64,000 nt of DNA, taken from assembly GCA_943369355.1 (NCBI GenBank), contig CALRMX020000010.1, positions 1-64,000 of the forward strand. Reading direction: 5' to 3'. A program made the translations under genes and the position numbers. Under the pieces are notes generated by a model that saw nothing but the letters and a program-made list of their open reading frames with translations, ran no database searches and was not told where the DNA came from. This document shows positions 51,270-61,272 of the stretch, one piece after another. Source of the DNA: UBA7662 sp943369355 (GTDB taxonomy: Bacteria; Bacteroidota; Bacteroidia; UBA7662). Within the stretch, counting starts at the first letter, position 1. Every line of letters starts with the position of its first letter.

Positions 51270-53036
51270 TTACTCGCCAGCGTACATCGACTCGTATTCG
51301 GAGCGATATTTATCCATGATAATTTTACGCTTTAGCTTCATGGTAGCGGTTAATTCGCCCGTATCTACACCCCAGCTAACGGGTAACAATGTGAATTTTT
51401 TTATTTTTTCCCATTGTCCAAAGCCTTCGTTGTAATGATCTATTTCACTTTGAAACTTCTCAATTACTTTAGGGTTTCGGATTATTTCGGCAGGAGTAGT
51501 ATAGGCGATGCCGTGATGTTCGCACCAGTATTTCACATGGTCCCATGCTGGGGCTATCAACGCAGAAGGAAATTTCTGCCCTTCACCACAAACCATGAGC
51601 TGCTCGATAAGCAATGACTCTTTGAATTTATTTTCCATCACTTGAGGTGCGATGTATTTGCCCCCTGAGGTTTTGAAAATTTCTTTTTTACGATCGGTTA
51701 TCTTCAAGTTGCCATTCGCCGTAAACATGCCAATATCTCCGGTATGAAACCAGCCATCGCTGTCGATTACTTCTGCAGTTAGCTCGGGTCTTTTGTAGTA
51801 ACCCATCATGGTATTGGGACCTTTACTTAAAATTTCACCGTCCTCTGCAATTTTTACTTCTACACCTTCCAATATGGGCCCCACCGAGCCAAACTCAACT
51901 TGCATAGTGGCTAAATAATTTACGGAAATAACGGGTGACGTTTCGGTTAGTCCGTAGCCTTCTAAAACTGGTATTTGCGCCGACCAAAACACACGAGCAA
52001 GCCGAGGCTGGAGTGCCGCAGCACCACTTACTATGGCTTTTACATTTCCGCCAAGCGCTTCACGCCACTTCGAGAAGATGAGTTTATTCGCCATCTTGAG
52101 CTGGGTTTCGTACCACCAGCCATTTTTTCCGTTGAGCTCATAACGCAAACCAAGGTTTAAGGCCCAAAAGAAAAGACTCTTTTTAACCCCTGTGAGTTCA
52201 TGACCTTTAGATACAATTTTGTCATAAACCTTTTCGAGCAAACGGGGCACCGATGAGAAGACTTGTGGCTTCACTTCTTTCAGGTTATCCCCAATGGTTT
52301 CCATACTCTCGGCATACCAAATACTAATGCCACGATACATCATCAAGTAGGTGAGCATGCGTTCGTAAATATGGCAAAGTGGTAAAAAGCTGAGTGCTTT
52401 ATCGCCCGGACTACAAGGTACGCGAGCAACAGACGATTCAACGTTGGAGGCTACATTTTTATGACTGAGCATCACACCTTTTGGAAAACCTGTGGTTCCA
52501 GATGTATAAATGATGGTTGCTAGCTCTTCGGTTGAAACGGCAGCCATTCTTGCAGAAAGTTCAGCTTTTTGAGCACTACTGCCAGCTTTTTTGACTTCCG
52601 ACCAGTGTTTAGCACCGCTTACTGCATCAAATGTAAACACAGCTTCTACCGTAGGGACATTGGCGGCAATCTTACTAATTCGTTCATACAAATCGGCCGA
52701 TGAAATGAAGATAAATTTTACCTCTGCATGGTTAAGGATGTAATTGTAATCTTCATCGGTGATGGTGGGGTAGATGGGAACGTGTATACCACCGGCTTGT
52801 AAAATACCAAAATCGGTAAAGTTCCATTCAGGTCGATTATTGGCTATGGTTGCAACCTTGTCACCTTTTTGAAGTCCCATCGCAATCAAGCCAAGACTCA
52901 TGGCCTCAGCTTCAGCAATAAGTTGATCGGTGCTGTACGAAATCCATTGGCCGTTTTCTTTGCCCGAAAGGGCTTCCTTCAAAGGCGAGGTCTGTCGTTG
53001 ATGTTGCAGAATGTCAAATAAACGTTCGATTTTCAT
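51270..53036 (-). CDS. Long-chain fatty acid-CoA ligase (FadD/ACSL-like)
   Basis: Activates fatty acids as CoA thioesters, feeding the neighbouring beta-oxidation enzymes. 588 residues from ATG 53036 (MKIERLFDILQHQ). Motifs: the P-loop TIIYTSGTTGFPKGVMLSH (about 175-194), LEGYGLTETSPVISVN, GWFHTGDIG, and the hinge DRKKEIFKTSGGKYIAP. The frame opens 17 residues earlier at TTG 53087, without support. It ends with a terminator before marR, so it has a separate message. Confidence 0.93.
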   Translation of the reverse strand: MKIERLFDILQHQRQTSPLKEALSGKENGQWISYSTDQLIAEAEAMSLGLIAMGLQKGDKVATIANNRPEWNFTDFGILQAGGIHVPIYPTITDEDYNYILNHAEVKFIFISSADLYERISKIAANVPTVEAVFTFDAVSGAKHWSEVKKAGSSAQKAELSARMAAVSTEELATIIYTSGTTGFPKGVMLSHKNVASNVESSVARVPCSPGDKALSFLPLCHIYERMLTYLMMYRGISIWYAESMETIGDNLKEVKPQVFSSVPRLLEKVYDKIVSKGHELTGVKKSLFFWALNLGLRYELNGKNGWWYETQLKMANKLIFSKWREALGGNVKAIVSGAAALQPRLARVFWSAQIPVLEGYGLTETSPVISVNYLATMQVEFGSVGPILEGVEVKIAEDGEILSKGPNTMMGYYKRPELTAEVIDSDGWFHTGDIGMFTANGNLKITDRKKEIFKTSGGKYIAPQVMENKFKESLLIEQLMVCGEGQKFPSALIAPAWDHVKYWCEHHGIAYTTPAEIIRNPKVIEKFQSEIDHYNEGFGQWEKIKKFTLLPVSWGVDTGELTATMKLKRKIIMDKYRSEYESMYAGE

Positions 53037-53130
53037 GGGCGGTACATAGTGAATTTCTAAGTTCTGTAAGAAGCACCAAAACAACAAGGATAAAGTTGAA
53101 ATTCAACACATAAAAATTGCACAAACAAAA

Positions 53131-53154
53131 AAGCCCGACCAATTGGCCGGGCTT
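53131..53154 (-). terminator. Terminator of the 665-residue Omp28-like gene
   Basis: AAGCCCG and CGGGCTT with an inner CC/GG pair, followed on the minus strand by a T run. Just past the stop at 53169. Confidence 0.82.
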
Positions 53155-53168
53155 GTGTGCACATAGAA

Positions 53169-55166
53169 TTAATTCTTCACAATGCGGTGCGAATGGGTTT
53201 CACTACCCATTTCCACTTGTATCAAATACATGCCGTTGGTTACGTCAGTTAGGTCGAGGTCAATGAATTGACGACCGGTTTCCAAACGACCAAGTTCCAT
53301 AGTCTTAACCACTTGACCGAGCATATTGCGTACTGAAACAGTTACTTGAGTAGCATTTTGCATTTCAAGATCAAGTTTCGCAACGGTGTTTACCGGATTG
53401 GGGAAAATATTACTACGATTGGCATTGGCATCAACTACCGGTGTAGATGCGGCGATTGAAGCCCCCGCTTTGATTTTAGCACCTTTAAATGCATTTTTCG
53501 AACCTACCGACTGAACAAATACCACTACATGCAGATTTTCCTTGTTAATGCCCGCTGGAATGTTGTAAGTTAAATTAACTGGAGTGGCAGATGCGCCATT
53601 ACCTAAATTGGTACCGCTTGCATCCGGTAACATCTTACGTACAGTTGATGGGAAGTCGGTTTCACCATTCGTACCTGGAGGTGTTGCATAAGTCACAGGA
53701 TCTTCAACAACCAATACATGCAAGGCATAATCAGAAGCCGTTAACGTAGACTTACGCTTTACGTTACCTGTTACTGTGAGGGTATTTCCAGATATTGCGG
53801 TATTTAAGGTATAATCCCAAGCATTCGGTAATGAAGTAGCATATTGGTCAATAACCGCTTGTGTAACACCTGTAGGACCCCATCCTGCAGTGCTGCTCAA
53901 TCGTACAGCAGGTACACCTGTAACGTTATAGTAGTTCACCCGAGCAGTTGGATCGGTTGGATTCAAGCTGTACATCGGATCCACACCCGGCCAGCTTACG
54001 TGATATTTCACCGAAGTAGCCTTGCTCCGGTTGTTGTTCAATACAGCAGTGAATGTAGGGTTTTGTGCAGCACATGGACCACAACTTGCGTTGGTGAAGT
54101 GTTCGAAAACCACGAGATTGTCGATTACAGCACCAATAACGGCAACAGATTTTGAAACCGTATCTGAATTCGTGCCACCGCCGTTAATATTCGAAAGCCA
54201 AACCTTGATGTCGAAAGTTCCTGGAGCAGTAGGGGTCCAAACCGTAGGGTGGTTAACCGCTTGCATGGCATTGGTAGCGATGTTTTGACCAGTTAAGTTG
54301 GTAGAAACCGTTGCAGCTGTTCCCACCTTATAGTTTAAGGTTGCTGAAGTGATGGCCGTAGAACCTGTATTTACCACTTTACCAGTGATGGTAGTTCCAA
54401 CACCTGCATAACCGAAGCCAGGAATGTCGAGGGTAGCAAATTTAACACCCAAAGCCGGACGAGTTCCTGGCATAAAGGCGTAGAAATTATTACCTGCCGC
54501 ACCAGCAACGTTACCTGCGAGACCAGTTACAGGGGCAGCAGGGGCAATTGCTGTGGTAGCATCAATCTGTAGACCTATACTCATGGTCACGGCATTTGCG
54601 CATCCAACACGCTGATCTACAATGTAAATGTTGTTTGTGCCTTCTTCGAGCACAATTGCCCAATAGGTCCAACAAGTAGACTGTCCTACAACAGTGTACG
54701 AGTTAAATTGAATCCAAAGTTGTTGACGGCCAGCAGGACCAAAAGTTTTGGTTACTACGTAGTCATTTGCCTGGGTTGCATCTCCTCCAGTAACAACTAT
54801 AGAGTTGTTTGGTATAGTTGCACTTGGAAGTGTAACCTGGCCATAAGCAGGGTTAATAGTCGAGTTTACATCGAAGGTAACCACTCCAGCCGTTGACACT
54901 TTATACTGAATAGCATTGGCATTGTTAAACTTGAACAAGAATGGGACATTTTGCACACCAGACCACTGAGGAGTAGCTTGTGAACCACCGGCAAGGATGC
55001 TCCAACCACTAATCATTCCGCCGCCACTAGGATATTCATCATCGGAATTGTAACCACCTGGGTTGCCAGGACCATACGTATGGGGCACCATGTAGTAGCC
55101 GGTTTGAGCAACCGCAAAACCAGTTCCTATGAGCATTAAACAAAAAGAGAGTAATAGTTTTTTCAT
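53169..55166 (-). CDS. T9SS-exported Omp28-like protein with a thioredoxin-fold domain
   Basis: A 665-residue secreted protein: signal peptide MKKLLLSFCLMLIGTGFAVAQ, an N-terminal beta region (about 22-240), a CARDB-like adhesion domain (about 245-340), then an Omp28-type thioredoxin-like domain with FEHFTNASCGPCAAQNP (CGPC, about 355). The PPGTNGETDFPSTVRKMLPD motif is shared with the neighbour. The last 75 residues are a T9SS sorting domain (NIFPNPVNTVAKLDLEM ... MYLIQVEMGSE). The CGPC suggests disulfide chemistry or a structural bond; activity is not established. Confidence 0.82.
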   Translation of the reverse strand: MKKLLLSFCLMLIGTGFAVAQTGYYMVPHTYGPGNPGGYNSDDEYPSGGGMISGWSILAGGSQATPQWSGVQNVPFLFKFNNANAIQYKVSTAGVVTFDVNSTINPAYGQVTLPSATIPNNSIVVTGGDATQANDYVVTKTFGPAGRQQLWIQFNSYTVVGQSTCWTYWAIVLEEGTNNIYIVDQRVGCANAVTMSIGLQIDATTAIAPAAPVTGLAGNVAGAAGNNFYAFMPGTRPALGVKFATLDIPGFGYAGVGTTITGKVVNTGSTAITSATLNYKVGTAATVSTNLTGQNIATNAMQAVNHPTVWTPTAPGTFDIKVWLSNINGGGTNSDTVSKSVAVIGAVIDNLVVFEHFTNASCGPCAAQNPTFTAVLNNNRSKATSVKYHVSWPGVDPMYSLNPTDPTARVNYYNVTGVPAVRLSSTAGWGPTGVTQAVIDQYATSLPNAWDYTLNTAISGNTLTVTGNVKRKSTLTASDYALHVLVVEDPVTYATPPGTNGETDFPSTVRKMLPDASGTNLGNGASATPVNLTYNIPAGINKENLHVVVFVQSVGSKNAFKGAKIKAGASIAASTPVVDANANRSNIFPNPVNTVAKLDLEMQNATQVTVSVRNMLGQVVKTMELGRLETGRQFIDLDLTDVTNGMYLIQVEMGSETHSHRIVKN

Positions 55167-55264
55167 GCAGAGTGGATTTAATTTAATGTACTAATCTAAT
55201 GATTGTTTGTAAGTTCTGCGTCAGTTTTTGTGAAAAAGTAAAATTGAGCAGGGCAAAAATGAAA

Positions 55265-55291
55265 AAGGCCTACCCTTTTCGAGTAGGCCTT
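55265..55291 (-). terminator. Terminator of the 621-residue Omp28-like gene
   Basis: AAGGCCTAC and GTAGGCCTT around a 9-base loop, with a T run on the minus strand. Between 55313 and the next gene. Confidence 0.82.
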
Positions 55292-55312
55292 ATATGTGTA
55301 ATTCAGTACTGA

Positions 55313-57178
55313 TTACTGCTTAATAAGTTTAAAAACCTGATATTCAGTATTGTTTTTCACGTTTACAAAATAGAGCCCAACAGGTAACTCTGCTACGCCT
55401 AAAGGCAACATGTGCTGACCTTCTTGAAGTTGTATGTTTTGAGGTTGAAGAACAAGCTGGCCAAGCTGATTGCGAACTTCAAGGGTTAAATCAGTAGCCA
55501 CCAGGGTAGTCAGTTTAATGCTGGCTTCCGATTGTGCTGGATTCGGGTATAGGCTAATTTCTCTAACTGATGAAAGTTCATTAACGCTAACCGTTGCGGC
55601 TAAAGTGATTTCATCTATATAGAGATTATTACCATAGTCACTAGTTGCTTCAAAACGTATCAAAAGGTCGCTATTACCATTGTAGTTAGAAATGTCTACA
55701 CTCTCTTGACGCCATTGAGATGCTGCTACAGAGTTGAAGGCTGCTGTGGTTGATGGAGCCGTTGCCAGAGTAGCTCCGGCCTTATTGAAAGCATCTACCC
55801 AGTTTAATCCGCAATCGGTCGAAATTTGAAGCTTAAGGGCATCGTTCGATGTTTGGTACTGTGCATGTGCTACCATAAAATTGATAGCGCTAGTTCCAGT
55901 TGCACCAGTTAAATCGATTCTCGGTAAGTACAAATAATCGATATCACCAGCCGATATGGTGTAAAAATCCATTTTAGCACTCCGAATTGAGCCATTAGCG
56001 CCTGGGGTGCCAAGTGACCAGCCAGCAGGGCTTGAACCATTATCTACAGCCCAACCAGTTGGAGGAAAAGCTGCAGTTGGGAACGACTGAGCAACAGTAT
56101 TGGTACGTGTAGTTTGCAAAAACAAACGTTGGGTAGAGGTGCTGCGAACGGCACTGGGGTGTGGCTGTCCGTTCATACTCACAATCTTGTATTCAACAGT
56201 ATTGCTTCCAGCATTTAAGGTCATTGCGTTGAGTGTAACATTGGTGCTGCTATTACTTGCAAGATTACCGGTCCAGTTAATCGTTGACGTATTGCCATTC
56301 ACTTTTTGTTCAATGACCATAGTAGTAATGGTGTTACTTCCTAAGTTCTGAATCGAAATGGCTGGAGTAAGTTGCTCCGTACAATTGTAAAAACCGATAG
56401 CTGGTGGGGCTAGGCTTGAGTACAAAGGAACTGGTAGCGGCTCGGTTTTTTTAGCTTGAGCTATTTCCTTCGTTACATCGTCTTGAACAAAACCCACTAC
56501 TGCAACTTCTGCGATGTCGCGAATGTAACTAGGAACTGGTGCGGCAATCGTAATGGTTTGCGCTTGACCATTGGTCCAAGTGCTATTTAATGTAGTACCA
56601 TTGTGGTTGGGGTACATCTTACGCATTACGTTGTGAAATTCGGTTTCGCCATTGGTTCCGGGAGGGCTCGTGTACAACATGTTTTTCTCAATAAGTGCAA
56701 TATGTCCTTTCCAAGTGCCAGTTGTTACTGCTTGAGCTGCGGTGACTGTCATCGTGATGAAAATCGAATCCCAATCGCTGCTGAAACTATGCTCTAAAAC
56801 TATACTAAAGGGTGAGGTTACCGAAGTGCGGCTAGTAATCAACGACTGCGTTAAGTTAATGCTATGTCCATTGCCAATAGTTGTGCCGTCGTGACGGGCA
56901 TTGGGGGCTGAGTTCACTCCATAATATGTTCTGCGACCATTTGATTCAGTAACATTTTGCAGGTGAATGGGGCCAGCCGAGGGAATAGGCACTTGATACT
57001 TCAAGCCTATAATAGCGTTAGGATTTGCCGATAATAACGCATGTGTGGTTGGATTGGCGGAGGCACAAGGTCCACAATTTTCGCCGGAGAATACTTCATA
57101 CAGCTGTGTGCGGGGTACTTGTGCGAAGGCCGTTATAGCAAATAACGACACTCCCAGGGTGAGTAAGTTTTTGTTCAT
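55313..57178 (-). CDS. T9SS-exported Omp28-like protein, thioredoxin fold at the N-terminus
   Basis: 621 residues from ATG 57178 (MNKNLLTLGVSLFAITAFAQ is the signal peptide; ATG 57187 is an alternative). Right after the cleavage site comes LYEVFSGENCGPCASANP, a CGPC thioredoxin-like motif, then TSPPGTNGETEFHNVMRKMYP shared with the neighbour, a CARDB-like domain, a MAM-like beta-sandwich (SFPTAAFPPTGWAVDNG, about 370-540) and a T9SS sorting domain (SLYPNPAQSEASIKL ... GLYFVNVKNN). It is a paralogue of the adjacent gene with different domain order. The frame opens at 57283 but the signal peptide marks the start. Confidence 0.82.
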   Translation of the reverse strand: MNKNLLTLGVSLFAITAFAQVPRTQLYEVFSGENCGPCASANPTTHALLSANPNAIIGLKYQVPIPSAGPIHLQNVTESNGRRTYYGVNSAPNARHDGTTIGNGHSINLTQSLITSRTSVTSPFSIVLEHSFSSDWDSIFITMTVTAAQAVTTGTWKGHIALIEKNMLYTSPPGTNGETEFHNVMRKMYPNHNGTTLNSTWTNGQAQTITIAAPVPSYIRDIAEVAVVGFVQDDVTKEIAQAKKTEPLPVPLYSSLAPPAIGFYNCTEQLTPAISIQNLGSNTITTMVIEQKVNGNTSTINWTGNLASNSSTNVTLNAMTLNAGSNTVEYKIVSMNGQPHPSAVRSTSTQRLFLQTTRTNTVAQSFPTAAFPPTGWAVDNGSSPAGWSLGTPGANGSIRSAKMDFYTISAGDIDYLYLPRIDLTGATGTSAINFMVAHAQYQTSNDALKLQISTDCGLNWVDAFNKAGATLATAPSTTAAFNSVAASQWRQESVDISNYNGNSDLLIRFEATSDYGNNLYIDEITLAATVSVNELSSVREISLYPNPAQSEASIKLTTLVATDLTLEVRNQLGQLVLQPQNIQLQEGQHMLPLGVAELPVGLYFVNVKNNTEYQVFKLIKQ

Positions 57179-57300
57179 GGGTTTCATGGTATTTAGGTAT
57201 ATCGAAGTTAAAGGCCAAACATTGAAAATCAAAGCATTTGGTTGAGAATTGGTATTTTCAAACTTCAACTGACATTCTGTCATATTTACCGTGTAATTCG

Positions 57301-57308
57301 TATTTTTG
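57301..57308 (+). promoter_or_regulatory. -7 box of miaB
   Basis: TATTTTTG, exact match, 17 bases before ATG 57326. No TTG at -33 distance. Confidence 0.5.
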
Positions 57309-57325
57309 TGTTTTAATTAACCAAT

Positions 57326-58756
57326 ATGGCGAAACCTTTTTCAGGTAACGTATTCGATAAAAATCAAGACGAGTCACGCCAAGGTGAAGCGTATACTTTA
57401 GATTTACCCGCTGCACCTGGCTTAAAGAAGATGTATCTTGAAAGCTATGGCTGCCAGATGAATTTCAGTGATAGCGAGATTGTTGCTTCCATCATGGCTG
57501 AAAATGGCTATGTTCCAACGCCTTCGCTGGAAGAAGCCGATGTGGTATTCATCAATACATGTTCGATACGCGATAACGCAGAACAAAAGGTGCGTGGACG
57601 TTTGCAGGAGTTTAGGCAATATAAAAAATCGAAACCCGATATGGTTGTCGGGGTATTGGGCTGTATGGCTGAACGACTGAAGTCGAAACTGCTCGAGCAG
57701 GAAAAATTAGTAGACCTCGTAGTAGGCCCAGATGCTTATAAAGACCTACCCAATCTCCTCGAGCAAGTTGATACAGGTCAAAAGGCTGTAAACGTATTGC
57801 TCAGTCGTGAAGAAACGTATGCCGACATTACTCCAGTACGTTTGGGTGGCAACGGCGTACTAGCCTTTGTAACCATCATGCGTGGTTGCGACAATATGTG
57901 TTCTTTTTGTGTAGTGCCCTTTACGAGAGGTAGAGAAAGAAGTAGAGACGCGCAAAGCATCGTGGAAGAGTGTCGCGATCTATTCGAGAAGGGATACAAA
58001 GAAGTTACGCTTTTGGGGCAAAATGTTGACAGTTACCATTGGACATCAGAAGATGGTAAGAGCACAGTGAACTTCGCACAATTGCTTGAGCTAGTCGCTC
58101 AAATTAGCCCTGATATGCGGGTGCGTTTCTCCACTTCTCATCCGAAGGACATTACGGACGAGGTGTTGATGACCATGGCTGCCTACAATAATATTTGTAA
58201 GAATATCCATTTGCCCGTTCAGTCGGGTAATTCAGAGGTTTTAGCTCGTATGAATCGGACGTACACACGTGAATGGTACATTGAACGGGTGAACGCTATC
58301 CGCAAAATTTTGCCCGATTGTTCGATTACGACGGATATCATAGCCGGTTTTTGTGGCGAAACAGAAGAACAACATGCAGAAACGCTTGACATGATACGTT
58401 TTGCGGAGTACACCTTTGCATTTATGTTCAAGTATTCTGAACGTCCTGGTACTTTGGCAGCTAGAAAATATACCGACGACATACCCGAAGAGGTAAAGAG
58501 CCGCAGGCTTCAGGAAATTATCTCGCTTCAGAACGAGATGAGCTTGAAAAGCAACGAAGCCGATCTGGGAAAGGTATTCGAGGTGTTAGTAGAAGGCCCC
58601 TCACGTAAAAGTGAATTGCACTATTGTGGAAGAAATAGTCAGAATAAAATGATCGTTTTTCCGAAAGGTGATGTAAAAAAGGGAGATTACCGAAAAGTTA
58701 AGGTTACACATTGCACTCAAGCAACCTTGATTGGCGAATTGGTGGAGGAAGATTAA
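57326..58756 (+). CDS. miaB: tRNA-2-methylthio-N6-dimethylallyladenosine synthase MiaB
   Basis: A radical SAM enzyme that adds the methylthio group to A37 of some tRNAs. In 476 residues: the N-terminal UPF0004 domain with SYGCQMNFSDSE, NTCSIRDNAE and LGCMAERL (second cluster cysteines), the radical SAM site Cys188-x3-Cys192-x2-Cys195 in MRGCDNMCSFC, and a C-terminal TRAM domain. The stop (TAA) shares one base with the next ATG, so translation is coupled to the methyltransferase gene. Confidence 0.96.
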   Translation: MAKPFSGNVFDKNQDESRQGEAYTLDLPAAPGLKKMYLESYGCQMNFSDSEIVASIMAENGYVPTPSLEEADVVFINTCSIRDNAEQKVRGRLQEFRQYKKSKPDMVVGVLGCMAERLKSKLLEQEKLVDLVVGPDAYKDLPNLLEQVDTGQKAVNVLLSREETYADITPVRLGGNGVLAFVTIMRGCDNMCSFCVVPFTRGRERSRDAQSIVEECRDLFEKGYKEVTLLGQNVDSYHWTSEDGKSTVNFAQLLELVAQISPDMRVRFSTSHPKDITDEVLMTMAAYNNICKNIHLPVQSGNSEVLARMNRTYTREWYIERVNAIRKILPDCSITTDIIAGFCGETEEQHAETLDMIRFAEYTFAFMFKYSERPGTLAARKYTDDIPEEVKSRRLQEIISLQNEMSLKSNEADLGKVFEVLVEGPSRKSELHYCGRNSQNKMIVFPKGDVKKGDYRKVKVTHCTQATLIGELVEED

Positions 58757-59529
58757 TGGCTCAACAGTTAGAAACAGAGGCCGAAGTACTCGCTCGTCTT
58801 GCTCGTGAAAAAGAATATCACAACAAGGCATTTGCAGAAGATATTCGTAAATCGGTCGACAAATACTACGATACCATTGCTAGAAGCAGAGCACGTTATC
58901 ATATGCTTATTCATGCCGACGCTAATGGCAAACGTTTGTTAGAATACGGTTGCGGTCCAGGGAGTAAAGCATTCGACTTAGCAGCAAGTGGTGCGGCAAT
59001 TACGGGTATCGATATTAGTGACGTGGCCATACAACTCGCTGCTGAAGAGGCAAAAAATAGAGGGGTTGCAGCCGAATTCAAAGTGATGAATGCCGAAGTG
59101 CTCGAGTATCCTAATCAATATTTTGATAGAATAATTGGTTCGGCGATTATTCATCATCTTGATTTACACAAGGCCTATGCAGAAATTGCAAGGTGCCTCA
59201 AAAAAGAAGGCAATGCTGTATTTATTGAACCTTTAGGACATAATCCTATCATCAATCTGTACCGAAAACTTACGCCTAAACTCCGAACCGAAGATGAACA
59301 CCCTTTGAAAATTGAGGACATTAATCTTGCAAAGAAGTACTTTGAGGTAGTTGAGGTAAGGTATTTTCATCTTTTTTCTATCGCTTCGGTCGTTTTCCGA
59401 AATACTTTCCTGTTCAAACCCGTTTTGAACGCGCTTGATGGTTTGGATGCCTTATTATTTAAGGCATTTCCATTCCTCAAAAAAAATAGCTGGATGTCGG
59501 TCATAGAGTTAAAAGCCCCTAAACACTAA
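58756..59529 (+). CDS. Class I SAM-dependent methyltransferase
   Basis: 257 residues from ATG 58756. Motif I is LLEYGCGPGSKAFDLAASG, then GIDISDVAIQLAAEEA, MNAEVLEYP and FDRIIGSAIIHHLDLHKA, a type-11 methyltransferase. The C-terminal third is hydrophobic (FHLFSIASVVFRNTFLFKPVLNAL) and may bind lipid or quinone. The substrate is unknown. It overlaps the miaB stop and lies 1 base from the sigma-54 regulator gene. Confidence 0.85.
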   Translation: MAQQLETEAEVLARLAREKEYHNKAFAEDIRKSVDKYYDTIARSRARYHMLIHADANGKRLLEYGCGPGSKAFDLAASGAAITGIDISDVAIQLAAEEAKNRGVAAEFKVMNAEVLEYPNQYFDRIIGSAIIHHLDLHKAYAEIARCLKKEGNAVFIEPLGHNPIINLYRKLTPKLRTEDEHPLKIEDINLAKKYFEVVEVRYFHLFSIASVVFRNTFLFKPVLNALDGLDALLFKAFPFLKKNSWMSVIELKAPKH

Positions 59530-59530
59530 A

Positions 59531-60781
59531 ATGGATTTACAAAGTGTAAAACTACGTTTTGGGATTATTGGCAATAGTCCATCGCTTAACCATGCATTAA
59601 ATATTGCAGTGCAGGTTGCAGCTACCGACGTGTCGGTTTTGATTAGTGGCGAAAGCGGAGTAGGTAAAGAAGTGTTTTCGAAGATACTCCACCAATTAAG
59701 TAATCGAAAACACGGGAAGTTTATCGCTGTGAACTGCGGTGCCATACCAGAAGGTACAATAGATTCAGAGCTTTTTGGTCACGAAAAAGGATCCTTCACC
59801 GGTGCGTTCGAAGCTCGACAAGGCTATTTCGAAACGGTAAATGGTGGGACAATTTTCTTAGATGAATTAGCCGAAATGCCCTTAGGTACCCAAGCGCGTT
59901 TATTGAGGGTGCTCGAATCGGGGGAGTTTATCAAAGTGGGGTCGAGCAAGGTGCAAAAAACCGATGTACGAGTAATTGCAGCATCGAACGTGGATTTATT
60001 GGATGCCATCGGTAAAAATAAATTCAGAGAAGATCTTTATTACCGGTTGAATACTGTGAGTATTCATATTCCGCCATTGCGGGAGCGGCCCGACGACATA
60101 CCGTTGTTGTTTCGCAAATTTGCCGTTGACTTCGCCGAGCGTTATTCAAGCCAGCCCATTAGTTTAGACGAACAAGCGAACCACTACCTAAGGAATTACC
60201 CCTGGCCCGGCAACATCAGGCAGTTAAAAAATGTAGCTGAGCAGATTTCTGTGCTTGCACCATTTCGCTTGGTAGAGGGGGAGGAGATATTGAAGTATTT
60301 GCCTACGGTGAATAGGAATTCAAGTGTACCCATGTTGACGAAGCAAGCGGGAACGGAAGACCTAAATGAACGCGAAATCTTATACAAAGTCTTGTTTGAC
60401 ATGAAACGAGACTTAAACGACCTCAAAAAGGTAGTCGCGCAAATTGTTCAAAATCCCGATGATTTCCACTTTTCGAGTGCAGATCAGGTGTATTTGGAGC
60501 ATTTGATGCAACACCCCGACGTGGTGACGTCTAATCCGATAACTGCATCAGTAACAAGTCCAGTTATTCAGCATCCTGTGACGGAGATACGTTCACGATT
60601 CGATCAGCGAGAGGATGTGGAGGATATAGAAGAAAATTTATCATTGGAAGAGGTCGAAAAACGAATGATTTTACGTGCTTTGAAAAAGCATCAAGGTCGA
60701 CGCAAGAATGCCGCCGTAGAATTGGGTATTAGCGAACGAACCTTATACCGAAAGATTAAAGAGTACGACATTGAAGTATAA
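59531..60781 (+). CDS. Sigma-54-dependent transcriptional activator without receiver domain
   Basis: A 416-residue AAA+ activator of sigma-54 promoters. Walker A GESGVGKE at 40-47, the sigma-54 contact loop as GSFTGA (87-92, Ser instead of the usual Ala), Walker B GTIFLDELAE, the Arg fingers in FREDLYYRLN, and YPWPGNIRQLKNV. The C-terminal Fis-type HTH is NAAVELGISERTLYRKIKEY. Between them lies a variable linker of about 115 residues with acidic patches. No N-terminal sensor domain. Its 3' end overlaps lptE by 11 bases. Confidence 0.92.
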   Translation: MDLQSVKLRFGIIGNSPSLNHALNIAVQVAATDVSVLISGESGVGKEVFSKILHQLSNRKHGKFIAVNCGAIPEGTIDSELFGHEKGSFTGAFEARQGYFETVNGGTIFLDELAEMPLGTQARLLRVLESGEFIKVGSSKVQKTDVRVIAASNVDLLDAIGKNKFREDLYYRLNTVSIHIPPLRERPDDIPLLFRKFAVDFAERYSSQPISLDEQANHYLRNYPWPGNIRQLKNVAEQISVLAPFRLVEGEEILKYLPTVNRNSSVPMLTKQAGTEDLNEREILYKVLFDMKRDLNDLKKVVAQIVQNPDDFHFSSADQVYLEHLMQHPDVVTSNPITASVTSPVIQHPVTEIRSRFDQREDVEDIEENLSLEEVEKRMILRALKKHQGRRKNAAVELGISERTLYRKIKEYDIEV

Positions 60782-61271
60782 GGTTATTTTACTCCTTTTG
60801 CTGACCACTTCTCTTCAGGGATGTGGTATCTATTCGTTTAGTGGCGCCTCGATTCCCCCAAATGCCAAAACCATGACGATTGTGCAATTCGATAATACTG
60901 CTCCAATCGTGGTTCCTGCTTTGGCTCAAACTTTAAGCGATCGCATGCGGGCCAAATTCATTGCAGAAACGGGATTAAGATTAGTGGAAAATGAGGGCGA
61001 CTTGGTTTTTGAAGGCATTATTCAGGAGTATAATGTTAGTCCAGCAGCGGTTTCCGGAGCCGAACAAACCACTTTGAACCGCTTAACGATAGGCGTGAAA
61101 GTGATTTACAGCAATAAGATTGATCCAACATTAGATTTCGAAACCGTATTTCGTAGATATGCCGATTTTTCGGCGACGACCGACCTAGCGTCTGTCGAAA
61201 ATCAGCTAATTCAAGAAATTAGCACTCAGCTGATAGACGATATTTTCAACAAAGCCTTTGTGAACTGGTAG
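60771..61271 (+). CDS. lptE: LPS assembly lipoprotein LptE-like
   Basis: LptE plugs LptD and guides lipopolysaccharide to the outer leaflet. The 166-residue lipoprotein has signal YKVILLLLLTTSLQGC, then GIYSFSGASIPPNAKTMTI and FVNW at the C-terminus, as in Bacteroidota LptE-family proteins. Start is TTG 60771, overlapping the sigma-54 activator gene. Cys is followed by GIYSF with no acidic surface tag, fitting a periplasm-facing lipoprotein. Confidence 0.85.
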   Translation: MKYKVILLLLLTTSLQGCGIYSFSGASIPPNAKTMTIVQFDNTAPIVVPALAQTLSDRMRAKFIAETGLRLVENEGDLVFEGIIQEYNVSPAAVSGAEQTTLNRLTIGVKVIYSNKIDPTLDFETVFRRYADFSATTDLASVENQLIQEISTQLIDDIFNKAFVNW

Positions 61272-61272
61272 C

